A stretch of 64,000 nucleotides of DNA, taken from assembly GCF_014137865.1 (NCBI RefSeq), contig NZ_JACGWU010000003.1:124001-188000 (forward strand), in the 5' to 3' direction. This document shows positions 8,393-17,074 of this stretch, one piece after another. Under the pieces are notes generated by a model that did not search any database, was not told the DNA's origin, and was given only the letters and a program-made list of their open reading frames with translations. The translations under genes were made by a program, and so were the position numbers. Origin of the DNA: Alpinimonas psychrophila. Lineage in GTDB: Bacteria > Actinomycetota > Actinomycetes > Actinomycetales > Microbacteriaceae. Numbering within the stretch: the stretch's first letter is position 1; the number at the start of each line of letters is the position of its first letter.

Positions 8393-9514
8393 CTAAACGG
8401 TAGCCTGATCGGTGGGGCGCTGGTCGGGATCTGAGCGGGAGACCGTGTGGGAGCCCTTGTCCGCAAACGTCGTCAGCAGGCGCTGTAGTGAGTCCAGGCG
8501 GCCCGCGCCAGCGGCACCGAGGGCTCCAGCCTCGACGGCCTCAATCATCGCGCAATCGGGCGAATCGGGCAGGTGCGTGCAACCACGCGGGCATTTTTCT
8601 GCCAGCACCGCGAGGTCGCTGAAAGATCCGAGAATGTTCTCGGGATTAACGTGCCCGAGGCCGAACGAGCGAACGCCGGGCGTATCGATGACCCAACCTG
8701 AGCCGTACGGGGATTCCAGCTTCAGGGTCACGGTGGAGCTGGAAGTGTGGCGTCCGCGCCCGGTGACCAGGTTGACGTGACCAATCGCACGATGGGCGCC
8801 CGGCACGAGAACGTTGACAAGAGTGGATTTACCCACGCCAGAGTGGCCGACGGCCACGGTGGAGTGCCCGGCGAGGGCGCGCTGCAGGGCATCCAGAGGC
8901 ACGTTATCGGTGGCACTCAAAAACACGGGCACATCGAGGCCTGCAAAGTTGGAGAGGAACTCGGTAGGGTCGGCCACGTCGGTCTTGGTGATGCACAGGA
9001 TGGGCTTAATGCCGGCATCGAAGGCGGCAACAAGGTAGCGGTCCACGAGACGCAGACGGGGCTCGGGGTTAGCGGCGGCGACCACGATGAGGAGCTGGTC
9101 GGCGTTGGCCACGATGACGCGCTCCACGGCGTCGGTGTCATCGGCGCTGCGGCGAAGAATGGTGCTGCGCTCCTGCACCCGAACGATACGCGCAAGGGTT
9201 CCAGGTTCGCCGGTCACATCGCCCACCAGGTCGACGCGGTCACCGTTAACGACGGCCTTCTTGCCGAGTTCGCGGGCTCGGGATGCCGTGACGATTGTCG
9301 TTCCGACATCGGGATCGGTATCGTGCCTGGGAGCGGGAACCAGCACCGTGAAGCGACCGCGGTCGACCGCGATGATCATGCCGGTCACAGCATCCGCATG
9401 TTCGGGACGGTTCTTGGTGCGGGGGCGGGAACCGTGACGATTGGGGCGTTCCCGAATCTCGGAATCGTCGTAATCGAACGGATCACTTTCGGTGTCGTCA
9501 GACCACCACGACAT
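8393..9514 (-). CDS. rsgA: Ribosome small-subunit-dependent GTPase A
   Basis: A 373-residue circularly permuted GTPase that helps late 30S maturation. In order: an OB-fold, the permuted G4 motif (CITKTDVAD), G1 (GHSGVGKSTLVN), G3 (DTPG in VIDTPGVRSFG) and a C-terminal zinc site CPRGCTHLPDSPDC with three Cys and one His. I chose ATG 9514 because it overlaps the aroA stop as TGATG, giving translational coupling; the in-frame extension upstream is aroA coding sequence. The 60-residue acidic/basic N-terminal extension before the OB-fold is common in actinobacteria. Confidence 0.94.
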   Translation of the reverse strand: MSWWSDDTESDPFDYDDSEIRERPNRHGSRPRTKNRPEHADAVTGMIIAVDRGRFTVLVPAPRHDTDPDVGTTIVTASRARELGKKAVVNGDRVDLVGDVTGEPGTLARIVRVQERSTILRRSADDTDAVERVIVANADQLLIVVAAANPEPRLRLVDRYLVAAFDAGIKPILCITKTDVADPTEFLSNFAGLDVPVFLSATDNVPLDALQRALAGHSTVAVGHSGVGKSTLVNVLVPGAHRAIGHVNLVTGRGRHTSSSTVTLKLESPYGSGWVIDTPGVRSFGLGHVNPENILGSFSDLAVLAEKCPRGCTHLPDSPDCAMIEAVEAGALGAAGAGRLDSLQRLLTTFADKGSHTVSRSDPDQRPTDQATV

Positions 9515-10929
9515 CAGGCGGTGAGCCCATCCGTTTGCTCGGCCATGTGCCCACCCACGTGTCCATCGACCAGGGCTGCCCACAGGTCAACAAACTCAGG
9601 CAGCGTCTTCGCCGTAGTGCCGATGTTCTCGACTTCGACCCCGGCAACGGCAAGGCCAATAATGGCGCCGGCTGTGGCCATGCGGTGATCCTCATAGCTG
9701 AGCCACACGCCACCGTGCAGGGGTGCGGGTTCAATCATCAGCCCATCGGCGAGCTCGGTCACGTTGCCGCCGAGCTTGTTGATCTCCGTCGCGAGTGCCG
9801 CAAGACGATCCGTTTCATGGTGACGGATGTGGCCGATCCCCGTGATCGTGCTGGGGGTGCTGGCGAGGGCGGCGAGGGCAACGATTGCCGGAGCAAGTTC
9901 GCCGCCTGTGCTCAAATCTAGGGCGATCCCGAAGATCGCGGGGGCGCCGTTCTCATCCAGAGCGCCGGTCACCGTGACGTCGCTGCCAACGCGGGTGACC
10001 GTGGCCCCGAACAGGGGGAGGAGAGCAATGAGGTCGTTCCCGACTTGGGTCGTTGACGCGGGCCATCCGGTGATTGTGACCGAACCACCCGTGACCAAGG
10101 CCGCCGCCAAAAACGGTGCCGCGTTCGAAAGATCGGGTTCGATGTCAACGTCGCGGGCAGCGATAGAGGAGGGGCGAACGAGCCAGCGGCCCACTTTGGG
10201 GGACTCCACGGTGACTCCGCGATTTTTCAGGACCTCGATGGTCATCTCGATGTGAGGGAGGCTCGGAAGGCGCTCGCCGGAGTGTGTGAGGTCCATCCCG
10301 TTATCAAAACGAGCGGCGGCGAGCAGGAGGCCGGAGACGAACTGACTGGAACTGGAGGCATCGATGGTGAGCGTGCCGCCGGCAATGTGACCGGTGCCAT
10401 GAACTGTGAAGGGGAGAGCTCCCCGACCCTCGTCGGCAACGTCGGCGCCGAGAGCCTTCAGCGAAGAGATGGTGGTAGCCATGGGGCGACGTCGCGCTCC
10501 GGCATCCCCATCAAACGTTGTTGGGCCGAGAGCCAGGGCGGCGACGGGGGGAAGAAAACGCATGACAGTTCCGGCAAGGCCGCAGTCAATCGTGGTGCTG
10601 CCAAAAAGCTCGCCGGGCGTGATCTTCCAGTCCGGGCCAAAGCTGCCAGTACCCGCAATCTCTTCGATGGTGGTGCCGAGCGAGCGCAGGGCTTCGACCA
10701 TGAGTTTGCTATCACGGGAGTGCAGGGGAGCGCGCAAAATAGAGACGCCATCGGCCAGTGCAGCGAGCACTAATTCGCGGTTAGTCAGGGATTTAGATCC
10801 CGGAAGGGACAGTGTTGCGTGCAGAGGCGAGGTGGGGGTGGGGGCTCGCCAGTTGCCCGCGTCGGCATCCGGTACATCGTTCACGTTGTAGGGATCAAAC
10901 TCGGGGCGGGAATAAGGAGAGGTCAGCAT
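9514..10929 (-). CDS. aroA: 3-phosphoshikimate 1-carboxyvinyltransferase (EPSP synthase)
   Basis: A 471-residue enzyme joining shikimate-3-phosphate and PEP in aromatic amino-acid synthesis. The substrate-binding motifs LPGSKSLTNRELVLAALADG near the N-terminus, GLAGTVMRFLPP and RRRPMATTI (phosphate and PEP binding) and the late DHRMATAGAIIGLA are all present. ATG 10929 is chosen because it gives the usual short N-terminal extension and lies outside the divergent sigma-factor gene; the frame stays open to 11130 but those residues are not AroA-like. It is translationally coupled to rsgA through TGATG. Confidence 0.95.
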   Translation of the reverse strand: MLTSPYSRPEFDPYNVNDVPDADAGNWRAPTPTSPLHATLSLPGSKSLTNRELVLAALADGVSILRAPLHSRDSKLMVEALRSLGTTIEEIAGTGSFGPDWKITPGELFGSTTIDCGLAGTVMRFLPPVAALALGPTTFDGDAGARRRPMATTISSLKALGADVADEGRGALPFTVHGTGHIAGGTLTIDASSSSQFVSGLLLAAARFDNGMDLTHSGERLPSLPHIEMTIEVLKNRGVTVESPKVGRWLVRPSSIAARDVDIEPDLSNAAPFLAAALVTGGSVTITGWPASTTQVGNDLIALLPLFGATVTRVGSDVTVTGALDENGAPAIFGIALDLSTGGELAPAIVALAALASTPSTITGIGHIRHHETDRLAALATEINKLGGNVTELADGLMIEPAPLHGGVWLSYEDHRMATAGAIIGLAVAGVEVENIGTTAKTLPEFVDLWAALVDGHVGGHMAEQTDGLTA

Positions 10930-11026
10930 CCGTTCTAGGTTATCGAGGTTTGATGCACGGGAAGGATATTGGCACATGCAATCAGCTGTACTCACGCGTG
11001 AGCGCCCTCGCGTAAACTTAGGGCCG

Positions 11027-11629
11027 ATGTCCACTTCACCTAATCCGTCGGCCAAGAGTGTGCTCTTTGAAGAGCAGGCCATGCAGTACATCGATAAGTT
11101 GTACGCGCACGCTATGCGCAAAACGTCCAACCGGGTAGATGCTAACGACCTCGTTCAAGAGACGTATATGAAGGCTTTTGCCGCCTTTGATCAGTATGAG
11201 CAGGGCACCAACCTCAAGGCATGGTTACACCGCATTCTTGAAAACACCTACATCAACCAATACCGCAAGCAACAGAAGCAGCCCTTCTATGCGCCGCTTG
11301 ATGATTTGGAAGACTGGCAACTCGGTGATGCGGAGAGTCGTACCGCCATGGCGAGTCGATCCGCTGAGGCTGAGGCGATTGACCATCTGCCGGCCAGCGC
11401 CGTCAAGGACGCCCTGCACGCGCTTCCCGAAGACTTTCGTATTGCCGTTTACCTTGTTGATGTCGAGGGCTACTCGTATCAAGAGGTTGCCGACATTATG
11501 GAGACCCCCACCGGCACCGTCATGAGTCGCCTGCACCGAGGCCGCCGACTCTTGCGGGAACAACTTGCCGACTACGCACATGAGCAGGGTATTGGCCTGC
11601 CAAAAAAGACAGGAGCAGACAATGACTGA
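11027..11629 (+). CDS. sigR: ECF sigma factor, SigR/SigH type (redox stress)
   Basis: A 200-residue group-4 sigma factor. Region 2 (LYAHAMRKTSNRVDANDLVQETYMKAFAAFDQYEQGTNLKAWLHRILENTYINQYRK) and region 4 (ALPEDFRIAVYLVDVEGYSYQEVADIMETPTGTVMSRLHRGRRLLREQL) are both complete. It matches the SigR/SigH group that controls thioredoxin and thiol-stress genes. Confirmation comes from the following gene, a ZAS-type anti-sigma factor overlapping by 8 bases. The start ATG 11027 is preferred over 10976 because the extra residues are not conserved. Divergent from aroA with a gap under 100 bp. Confidence 0.92.
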   Translation: MSTSPNPSAKSVLFEEQAMQYIDKLYAHAMRKTSNRVDANDLVQETYMKAFAAFDQYEQGTNLKAWLHRILENTYINQYRKQQKQPFYAPLDDLEDWQLGDAESRTAMASRSAEAEAIDHLPASAVKDALHALPEDFRIAVYLVDVEGYSYQEVADIMETPTGTVMSRLHRGRRLLREQLADYAHEQGIGLPKKTGADND

Positions 11630-11861
11630 CTGCGGATGCGAGAAAGCCAAGAAGGCCCTCGAGGAATACCTTCACAACGAACTCTGTAGCACGGAGGCGG
11701 CGGATATCCGCGAACACATGGCCAACTGTGTCGACTGCTCCGACGAGCTCCGCGTGGGGCAAGTGCTCACCGAGGCAGTGCAGCGGGCGTGCGACGAGAC
11801 TGCTCCCGAAGATTTGCGGGCCGAAGTTCTCATGAAGCTGCGGAGCATGCAGGCGCACTAG
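11622..11861 (+). CDS. rsrA: Zinc-binding redox-sensing anti-sigma factor (RsrA-type)
   Basis: A 79-residue ZAS-family anti-sigma factor. The motif H-x3-C-x2-C is His32, Cys36, Cys39 (HMANCVDC). Additional cysteines are Cys4 and Cys6 near the N-terminus and Cys22. In RsrA of Streptomyces, oxidation of zinc-ligand cysteines releases SigR. Here it should hold the upstream sigma factor in check. RBS AGGAG lies 7 bases before ATG 11622, inside the end of sigR, so the two are co-translated. Confidence 0.92.
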   Translation: MTDCGCEKAKKALEEYLHNELCSTEAADIREHMANCVDCSDELRVGQVLTEAVQRACDETAPEDLRAEVLMKLRSMQAH

Positions 11862-11882
11862 AAGTTTCGCGACATCTTTTTG

Positions 11883-11930
11883 ATCTAACTCAATCTATTT
11901 GCATCAAAGACCATCTATTTAGTTTTAGAT
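11883..11930 (+). promoter_or_regulatory. AT-rich leader with phased ATCTA repeats before the orphan ATPase
   Basis: The 91-bp gap before the ATPase gene is clearly AT-richer than its surroundings. ATCTA occurs at 11883, 11893 and 11913 (spacings of 10 and 20 bp, one helical turn apart); the last two are extended as ATCTATTT. An inverted copy, TAGAT, is at 11926-11930. The spacing suggests a transcription-factor site array or operator. No confident -35/-10 pair was found. Confidence 0.4.
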
Positions 11931-11952
11931 AAAATGCGCTTAGACTTGAAAG

Positions 11953-13170
11953 ATGAGAGCTGTCGACAACCCTTATACGCCAAATGCCGGTCGCGAACCC
12001 GTGTTGCTCGTGGGCAGGGATGACCAAATTGAATCCTTTGACCTGTTACTCCAGCGTCTTGAAAAAGGAAGATCCGAGCAGTCTCTGATTGTTACAGGAT
12101 TGCGAGGAGTAGGCAAAACAGTGCTTCTCAATGTTTTTGGGCAAAAAGCTGAAGAGCGGGGATGGGCCGTCGTCGAGTACGAAGTCGCCAAGAATGACGA
12201 GACGCAATTCCGCAGGGAAATCGGTGGGTTGTTTCGCAGGGCGCTATTTCAACTGAGCAAAAAGGAACAGTGGAAAGAACTTGGACGAACGGCAGCGGGG
12301 GTTCTTCGCTCATTTACGTTTTCCATAGATCCACATGGTGCACTGACCGCTGGCTTAGACGCCGACGTGGTCGAAGGCCAAGCGGACTCAGGGCTCCTTT
12401 CCGCTGACATTGTTGACGTGATGGTCGCCATGGGCGAAGCCGCCCGCGAGCAGAACAAAGGCATCCTGCTTCTCATCGACGAGATCCAGTTTCTCAAGAA
12501 AGAGCAACTCGAAGCTCTTGTCATGGGTCTCCACAAGGCTGTGCAGAAGAAGCTACCGATCACGCTCGTTGGTGCGGGACTGCCTCAGATTGCGGAACTT
12601 GCAGGGGAGGCCAAATCCTACTCTGAGCGACTATTCAAGTTTCCTATGTTGGGGCCCCTCTCTCGAGAAGACGCGGATGAAGCACTCGTCGGCCCCGCAC
12701 GAGCAGAAGGCGCAGAATTCGACGGGGAGGCCCTTTTGCGGGCTTTCGAATTCACGGGCGGCTACCCTTATTTCATCCAGGAATTGGGTTATGCAGTGTG
12801 GTCAATTGCTGAAGATGACAATGTTCACCTGCGCGATATCGACGTAGCCATGCGCGTCGTAGAGGACAAGTTAGATTCGAGTTTCTTTAAAGTTCGCATG
12901 GACCGCACAACGGAACTTGAGTCGGCATACCTGCGCGCGATGGCACAGTTGGGTCCTGAACCGCAGCAGGCTTCCGAGGTCGCAAAGCTTCTTGGGCGAA
13001 CGTCAGAACAGTGTGGGCCAACTCGTTCGAATCTCGTGGCAAAAGGTCTTCTTTACACGCCTTCACACGGGCTGGCGAGTTTCACTGTTCCTCACTTTGA
13101 CCAATTCATGCTCCGGTTTATTCCCAAACTCATCGTGCCTCCGCTTCGCCCGCGTAAGGGACAGAGTTAG
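11953..13170 (+). CDS. Orphan AAA/STAND-type ATPase with C-terminal winged-helix region
   Basis: A 405-residue protein. Walker A is GLRGVGKT (about 49-56) and Walker B ILLLIDEIQFL (about 171-181). The N-terminus (NPYTPNAGREPVLLVGRDDQI) and the following ATPase core match the stand-alone archaeal-ATPase/AAA_16-like proteins. The C-terminal 100 residues contain a helix-turn-helix-like stretch (PQQASEVAKLLGRTSEQCGPTRSNLVAKGLLY). No obvious partner gene is adjacent. It sits alone between rsrA and kgd, and its stop overlaps the kgd stop. Its AT-rich leader hints at acquisition. Function unknown; a regulatory or defence-type NTPase is possible. Confidence 0.75.
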   Translation: MRAVDNPYTPNAGREPVLLVGRDDQIESFDLLLQRLEKGRSEQSLIVTGLRGVGKTVLLNVFGQKAEERGWAVVEYEVAKNDETQFRREIGGLFRRALFQLSKKEQWKELGRTAAGVLRSFTFSIDPHGALTAGLDADVVEGQADSGLLSADIVDVMVAMGEAAREQNKGILLLIDEIQFLKKEQLEALVMGLHKAVQKKLPITLVGAGLPQIAELAGEAKSYSERLFKFPMLGPLSREDADEALVGPARAEGAEFDGEALLRAFEFTGGYPYFIQELGYAVWSIAEDDNVHLRDIDVAMRVVEDKLDSSFFKVRMDRTTELESAYLRAMAQLGPEPQQASEVAKLLGRTSEQCGPTRSNLVAKGLLYTPSHGLASFTVPHFDQFMLRFIPKLIVPPLRPRKGQS

Positions 13171-16100
13171 TTGATCGTGAGTGCCCGAGACAGAATATCG
13201 GCGGCTTCGATAGCGTGGCGCTTGGCTGATCCGGCAGCCGGTGATGCTGCCGAGGGACGCGACACGTTGCGAATGGTGCGGCCAGGCAACAATGGTGAAA
13301 CCTCGAGGAGGATGAACGGCCAGGCGCCTTGGTTCGCAGGTTCGTCCTGGTACCAGACGAGTTCGGCGTTCGGATACGTTGCGAGAACGCCATTGAGCTG
13401 ATCCATGGGTGCCGGGTAGAACTGTTCGAGGCGCACAACCGCAATGCGGTCGTTCGGGGTTTTTTCCAGCTCGGCAATGAGGTCGTGGTATGGCTTGCCG
13501 GCCGTGATGATTACGCGGGCAACCCCAGCACGGTCAATCTGGCGGGGGTCATCCAAGACGGGCTCGAATTTGCCAGTGGTGAAGTCTTCAACGGGGCTGG
13601 AGGCACCACGCAATCGCAACATTGCCTTCGGGGTGAAGACGATGAGGGGCTTGCGGGGCTTGGCGTAGGCCTGGCGACGCAGAAGGTGGAAGTACGAGGC
13701 CGGCGTCGACGGGCGAGATACCACCATGTTGTTTTCCGCGCACATCTGCAGGAAACGTTCGATGCGAGCGGAGGAATGGTCGGGGCCTTGGCCTTCGTAG
13801 CCGTGTGGCAAGAGCATGACGACAGAGGAACTCTGCCCCCACTTTTGCTCGGCAGAAGAGACAAATTCATCGATGATGGTTTGCGCTCCATTGGCAAAAT
13901 CACCGAACTGGGCCTCCCACAGTACGAGAGCCTTCTCACTCTGCACGGAATACCCGTATTCGTAGCCGAGGACCGCGTACTCGCTCAGCAGCGAGTCGTA
14001 GATCCAGAGGCGACCCTGCTGGTCGCTCAGATTCATGAGCGGCAGCCATTCCTGGCCGTTCTCGCGGTCATGGAATACGGCGTGACGCTGCACGAACGTG
14101 CCACGGCGAACATCTTGCCCCGTGAGACGCACGGGCGTGCCCTCAAGCAGCAAAGAGCCGAAGGCCAGCAACTCTCCGAAGCCCCAGTCAATCGAGCCTT
14201 CTCGGCTCATCTCGAGGCGCTTAGCCAAGAGTTGTTGAAGCTTTTGGTGCACGGTGAAGCCATCGGGAACGTTGTTGAAGGCATCGCCGACGGCGTGAAT
14301 AACCGAAACGTCCACGCCGGTTGTTGCCGGCACAAAAATTTCGTTCGCCTGAGCGGCTTTGGAGGCAACCTGCTCGGAGTTCGAAATTGCGGACATCGAG
14401 CCGGTCTGGGCGGCATGGGTCTCAGAAAAAGCGGTCTCGAGTTGTCCTTGGAAGTCAGCTTGGGCGGCATCAAACTCTTCTTGAGTGATGTCGCCACGGC
14501 CAACGAGAGACTCTGTGTATAGGCGACGCACGGAGCGTTTCGCCTCGATCAAGTTGTACATCAGCGGCTGAGTCATTGAGGGGTCGTCACCCTCGTTGTG
14601 GCCGCGACGACGGTAACAGATGAGGTCGATGACGACATCTTTTTTGAACTTTTGGCGGAACGCAAAGGCTTGACGGGCCACACGGACGACCGCCTCGGGG
14701 TCGTCACCGTTGACGTGCCAGATGGGGGCCTGAATAGTCTTGGCCACATCCGTAGAGTAAACGGAAGTTCGTGAATCCTGCGGGGGAGTCGTGAAGCCAA
14801 CCTGGTTGTTGATGACCAGGTGCATGGTGCCACCGATGCGGTACCCGCGAAGCTGAGACATCTGAAGTCCCTCGAGAACAACACCTTGACCGGCCATGGC
14901 AGCATCACCGTGGATGAGAACGGGAAGCGTCGTGAACGTTCCGATGGGCTTCAAGTCTTGTTTGGCACGCACAATGCCCTGGAGCACCGTATTGGACGCT
15001 TCCAGGTGCGAAGGGTTGGCAGCTAGAGATACGGGGAGTTGCTTGCCGTTGGGTGCAGTGAACGTGCCCTCGGTTCCGAGGTGGTACTTGACGTCGCCCG
15101 AGCCCTGAACGGTGCGAGGGTCTTGGGTTCCCTCGAACTCGCGGAAAATTTGGCCATAGGTCTTGCCCGCAATGTTGGTGAGCACATTCAGGCGACCGCG
15201 GTGGGCCATGCCGATTCCAACACCGTCGAGGTCCGCATTGGCCGACTCTTGAAGCACGGCATCTAGCAAAGCAATCGTCGACTCGCCGCCCTCGAGGCTG
15301 AAGCGCTTCTGTCCCACGTATTTTGTCTGCAAAAAAGTTTCGAATGCTTCTGACTCGTTTAGCTTGGAGAGGATGCGCATCTGATCATCGTGACCGGGCT
15401 TTTCGTAGGTTCCCTCGATGTGCTCCTGAATCCACCTGCGTTGAATGGGGTCTTGAATATGCATGTACTCGAGGCCAATGGTGCGACAGTAGGAATCGCG
15501 CAAAATACCAAGAATCTTGCGCAGCGGCAAGGTCTTGGTCCCGGCGAGTCCACCGGTGACGAATTCGCGATCCAAATCCCAGAAGGTGAGGCCGTGCGTT
15601 TCAATTTCGAGGTCGGGATGCGACCGCTGGAGGTATTCCAGCGGGTCGATATCGGCCATGAGGTGACCACGAACCCGATACGAGTTGATGAGCTCCTGAA
15701 CGCGAGCGGACTTGTCGACGGCCGAGCTCTTGTCGATATTAATGTCGTTTGCCCACTTGACGGGAACATACGGGATGCGCAGGGCGGCAAAGATTTCTTC
15801 GTAGAAATTCCGTTGACCGATAAGACATTCGTGCACGATTTTGAGGAACTCGCCGGAGCCGGCGCCCTGAATGACGCGGTGATCGTATGTGCTGGTCAAC
15901 GTGATGATCTTGCCGATACCCAGCTTGGAAAGTGTGTGCTCGCTCGCCCCCTGGAATTCGGCCGGGTACTCGAGAGCTCCGGCGCCGATGATGCAGCCTT
16001 GGCCGCGCATGAGGCGTGGAACGGAGTGCACCGTTCCGATGCCGCCCGGGTTGGTGAGGGACATCGTGATGCCCTGAAAATCATCCGCGGCAAGTTTGTT

Positions 16101-16892
16101 GTTACGAGCCTTGGCAACGAGGTCTTCGTAGGCAGCAAGAAACTCGCCGAAGGTCATCGTGTCGGCGCGTTTGATGCCAGGCACCATGAGGGCACGGGTG
16201 CCGTCCGGCTTGGGCACATCTATAGCCAGACCGAGGGTGACGTGGGCCGGGGAGACGACGGCCGGCTTGCCCTCAACTTCGTCATAGAAAACGTTTTGAC
16301 TGGGGAACTCTTTGAGCGCCTTGACCAGTGCCCACCCAAGAATGTGGGTAAAGGAGACCTTGCCACCGCGGCTGCGCTTGAGGTGGTTGTTGATCACGAT
16401 GCGGTTATCGATGAGCAACTTGGCAGGAATGCTGCGAACGCTGGTCGCCGTGGGGATGGAGAGGGATGCGTCCATGTTGGTGGCGAGGGCTTTAGCCATG
16501 CCTTTAAGAACGGTTGTGACGTCTTGCGCTTCCGACACGGCGGCACTGAAGTCAGGCGCAACGACGGGTGCCTCCGCAGGGATGGGGGCGGCCTGAGCGG
16601 GGCGCGATGTGGTCGTCGCGATGGGTTGCGTGGGAGGGGCAGCCGAGGTGATGGATGTCGTCACGGGTATTGTGACCGGTGACGGGCTTGATGCCCTCAC
16701 GGGAGAACCGGCGGGGCTAGCGAGAGCTGGAGCCGTGAATCCTGAGCGGGCGGAGTACTTCTCGAGCGTGGGCCACCAGCTGGCATCGACCGAGTTCTTG
16801 TCTACGACGAAGCGCTCGTAGAGCTCCTCGACGAGCCACTCGTTTGCACCGAACTCATCAGCCGATTGGCCTATATCCGTCTGGTTCGACAC
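13167..16892 (-). CDS. kgd: Multifunctional 2-oxoglutarate decarboxylase/dehydrogenase E1-E2 (Kgd)
   Basis: A 1241-residue enzyme collinear with mycobacterial Kgd/corynebacterial OdhA. Order: a short helix (GANEWLVEELYERF), a Pro/Ala/Thr-rich linker (about 50-125), an E2-type succinyltransferase domain without lipoyl domain (about 145-370, with STYDHRVIQGAGSG), then the ThDP-dependent E1 domain (ETFLQTKYVGQKRFSLEG, HGDAAMAGQG, GDDPE, RRGHNEGDDPS). It feeds 2-oxoglutarate carbon through the TCA cycle. I chose GTG 16892, matching the family N-terminus; another GTG at 16934 adds 14 residues. Regulation by a GarA/OdhI-type FHA protein is known for the family but that gene is not here. Confidence 0.95.
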   Translation of the reverse strand: MSNQTDIGQSADEFGANEWLVEELYERFVVDKNSVDASWWPTLEKYSARSGFTAPALASPAGSPVRASSPSPVTIPVTTSITSAAPPTQPIATTTSRPAQAAPIPAEAPVVAPDFSAAVSEAQDVTTVLKGMAKALATNMDASLSIPTATSVRSIPAKLLIDNRIVINNHLKRSRGGKVSFTHILGWALVKALKEFPSQNVFYDEVEGKPAVVSPAHVTLGLAIDVPKPDGTRALMVPGIKRADTMTFGEFLAAYEDLVAKARNNKLAADDFQGITMSLTNPGGIGTVHSVPRLMRGQGCIIGAGALEYPAEFQGASEHTLSKLGIGKIITLTSTYDHRVIQGAGSGEFLKIVHECLIGQRNFYEEIFAALRIPYVPVKWANDINIDKSSAVDKSARVQELINSYRVRGHLMADIDPLEYLQRSHPDLEIETHGLTFWDLDREFVTGGLAGTKTLPLRKILGILRDSYCRTIGLEYMHIQDPIQRRWIQEHIEGTYEKPGHDDQMRILSKLNESEAFETFLQTKYVGQKRFSLEGGESTIALLDAVLQESANADLDGVGIGMAHRGRLNVLTNIAGKTYGQIFREFEGTQDPRTVQGSGDVKYHLGTEGTFTAPNGKQLPVSLAANPSHLEASNTVLQGIVRAKQDLKPIGTFTTLPVLIHGDAAMAGQGVVLEGLQMSQLRGYRIGGTMHLVINNQVGFTTPPQDSRTSVYSTDVAKTIQAPIWHVNGDDPEAVVRVARQAFAFRQKFKKDVVIDLICYRRRGHNEGDDPSMTQPLMYNLIEAKRSVRRLYTESLVGRGDITQEEFDAAQADFQGQLETAFSETHAAQTGSMSAISNSEQVASKAAQANEIFVPATTGVDVSVIHAVGDAFNNVPDGFTVHQKLQQLLAKRLEMSREGSIDWGFGELLAFGSLLLEGTPVRLTGQDVRRGTFVQRHAVFHDRENGQEWLPLMNLSDQQGRLWIYDSLLSEYAVLGYEYGYSVQSEKALVLWEAQFGDFANGAQTIIDEFVSSAEQKWGQSSSVVMLLPHGYEGQGPDHSSARIERFLQMCAENNMVVSRPSTPASYFHLLRRQAYAKPRKPLIVFTPKAMLRLRGASSPVEDFTTGKFEPVLDDPRQIDRAGVARVIITAGKPYHDLIAELEKTPNDRIAVVRLEQFYPAPMDQLNGVLATYPNAELVWYQDEPANQGAWPFILLEVSPLLPGRTIRNVSRPSAASPAAGSAKRHAIEAADILSRALTIN

Positions 16893-17074
16893 AGCGCTGC
16901 CGCCCACTCTCCGTTGATTAATCAATTCGCACACGGGCGGTTACATCGCCCAGAATGTCCGTCTTCCAGCCTAAACCTAAATTGATATGCTGAAGTATCT
17001 AATGGACGACTCTTCACCTGCTCATAAACCCGTGACCACTGGGCCAGCCACCTCGACACGAGGGGGATGCGTTT

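Noticed and set aside
9515-9583. N-terminal extension of RsgA
   Set aside because: These codons are the end of aroA read in another frame; the TGATG overlap fixes the start at 9514.
10930-11026. SigR-type autoregulatory promoter (GGGAAG near 10959)
   Set aside because: The matching downstream GTT-type element at the expected spacing is missing.
13329-16682. Long plus-strand open frames (397 and 430 codons) opposite kgd
   Set aside because: They are antisense to a full-length, well-conserved enzyme and show no family motifs of their own; codon bias of kgd explains the absence of stops.
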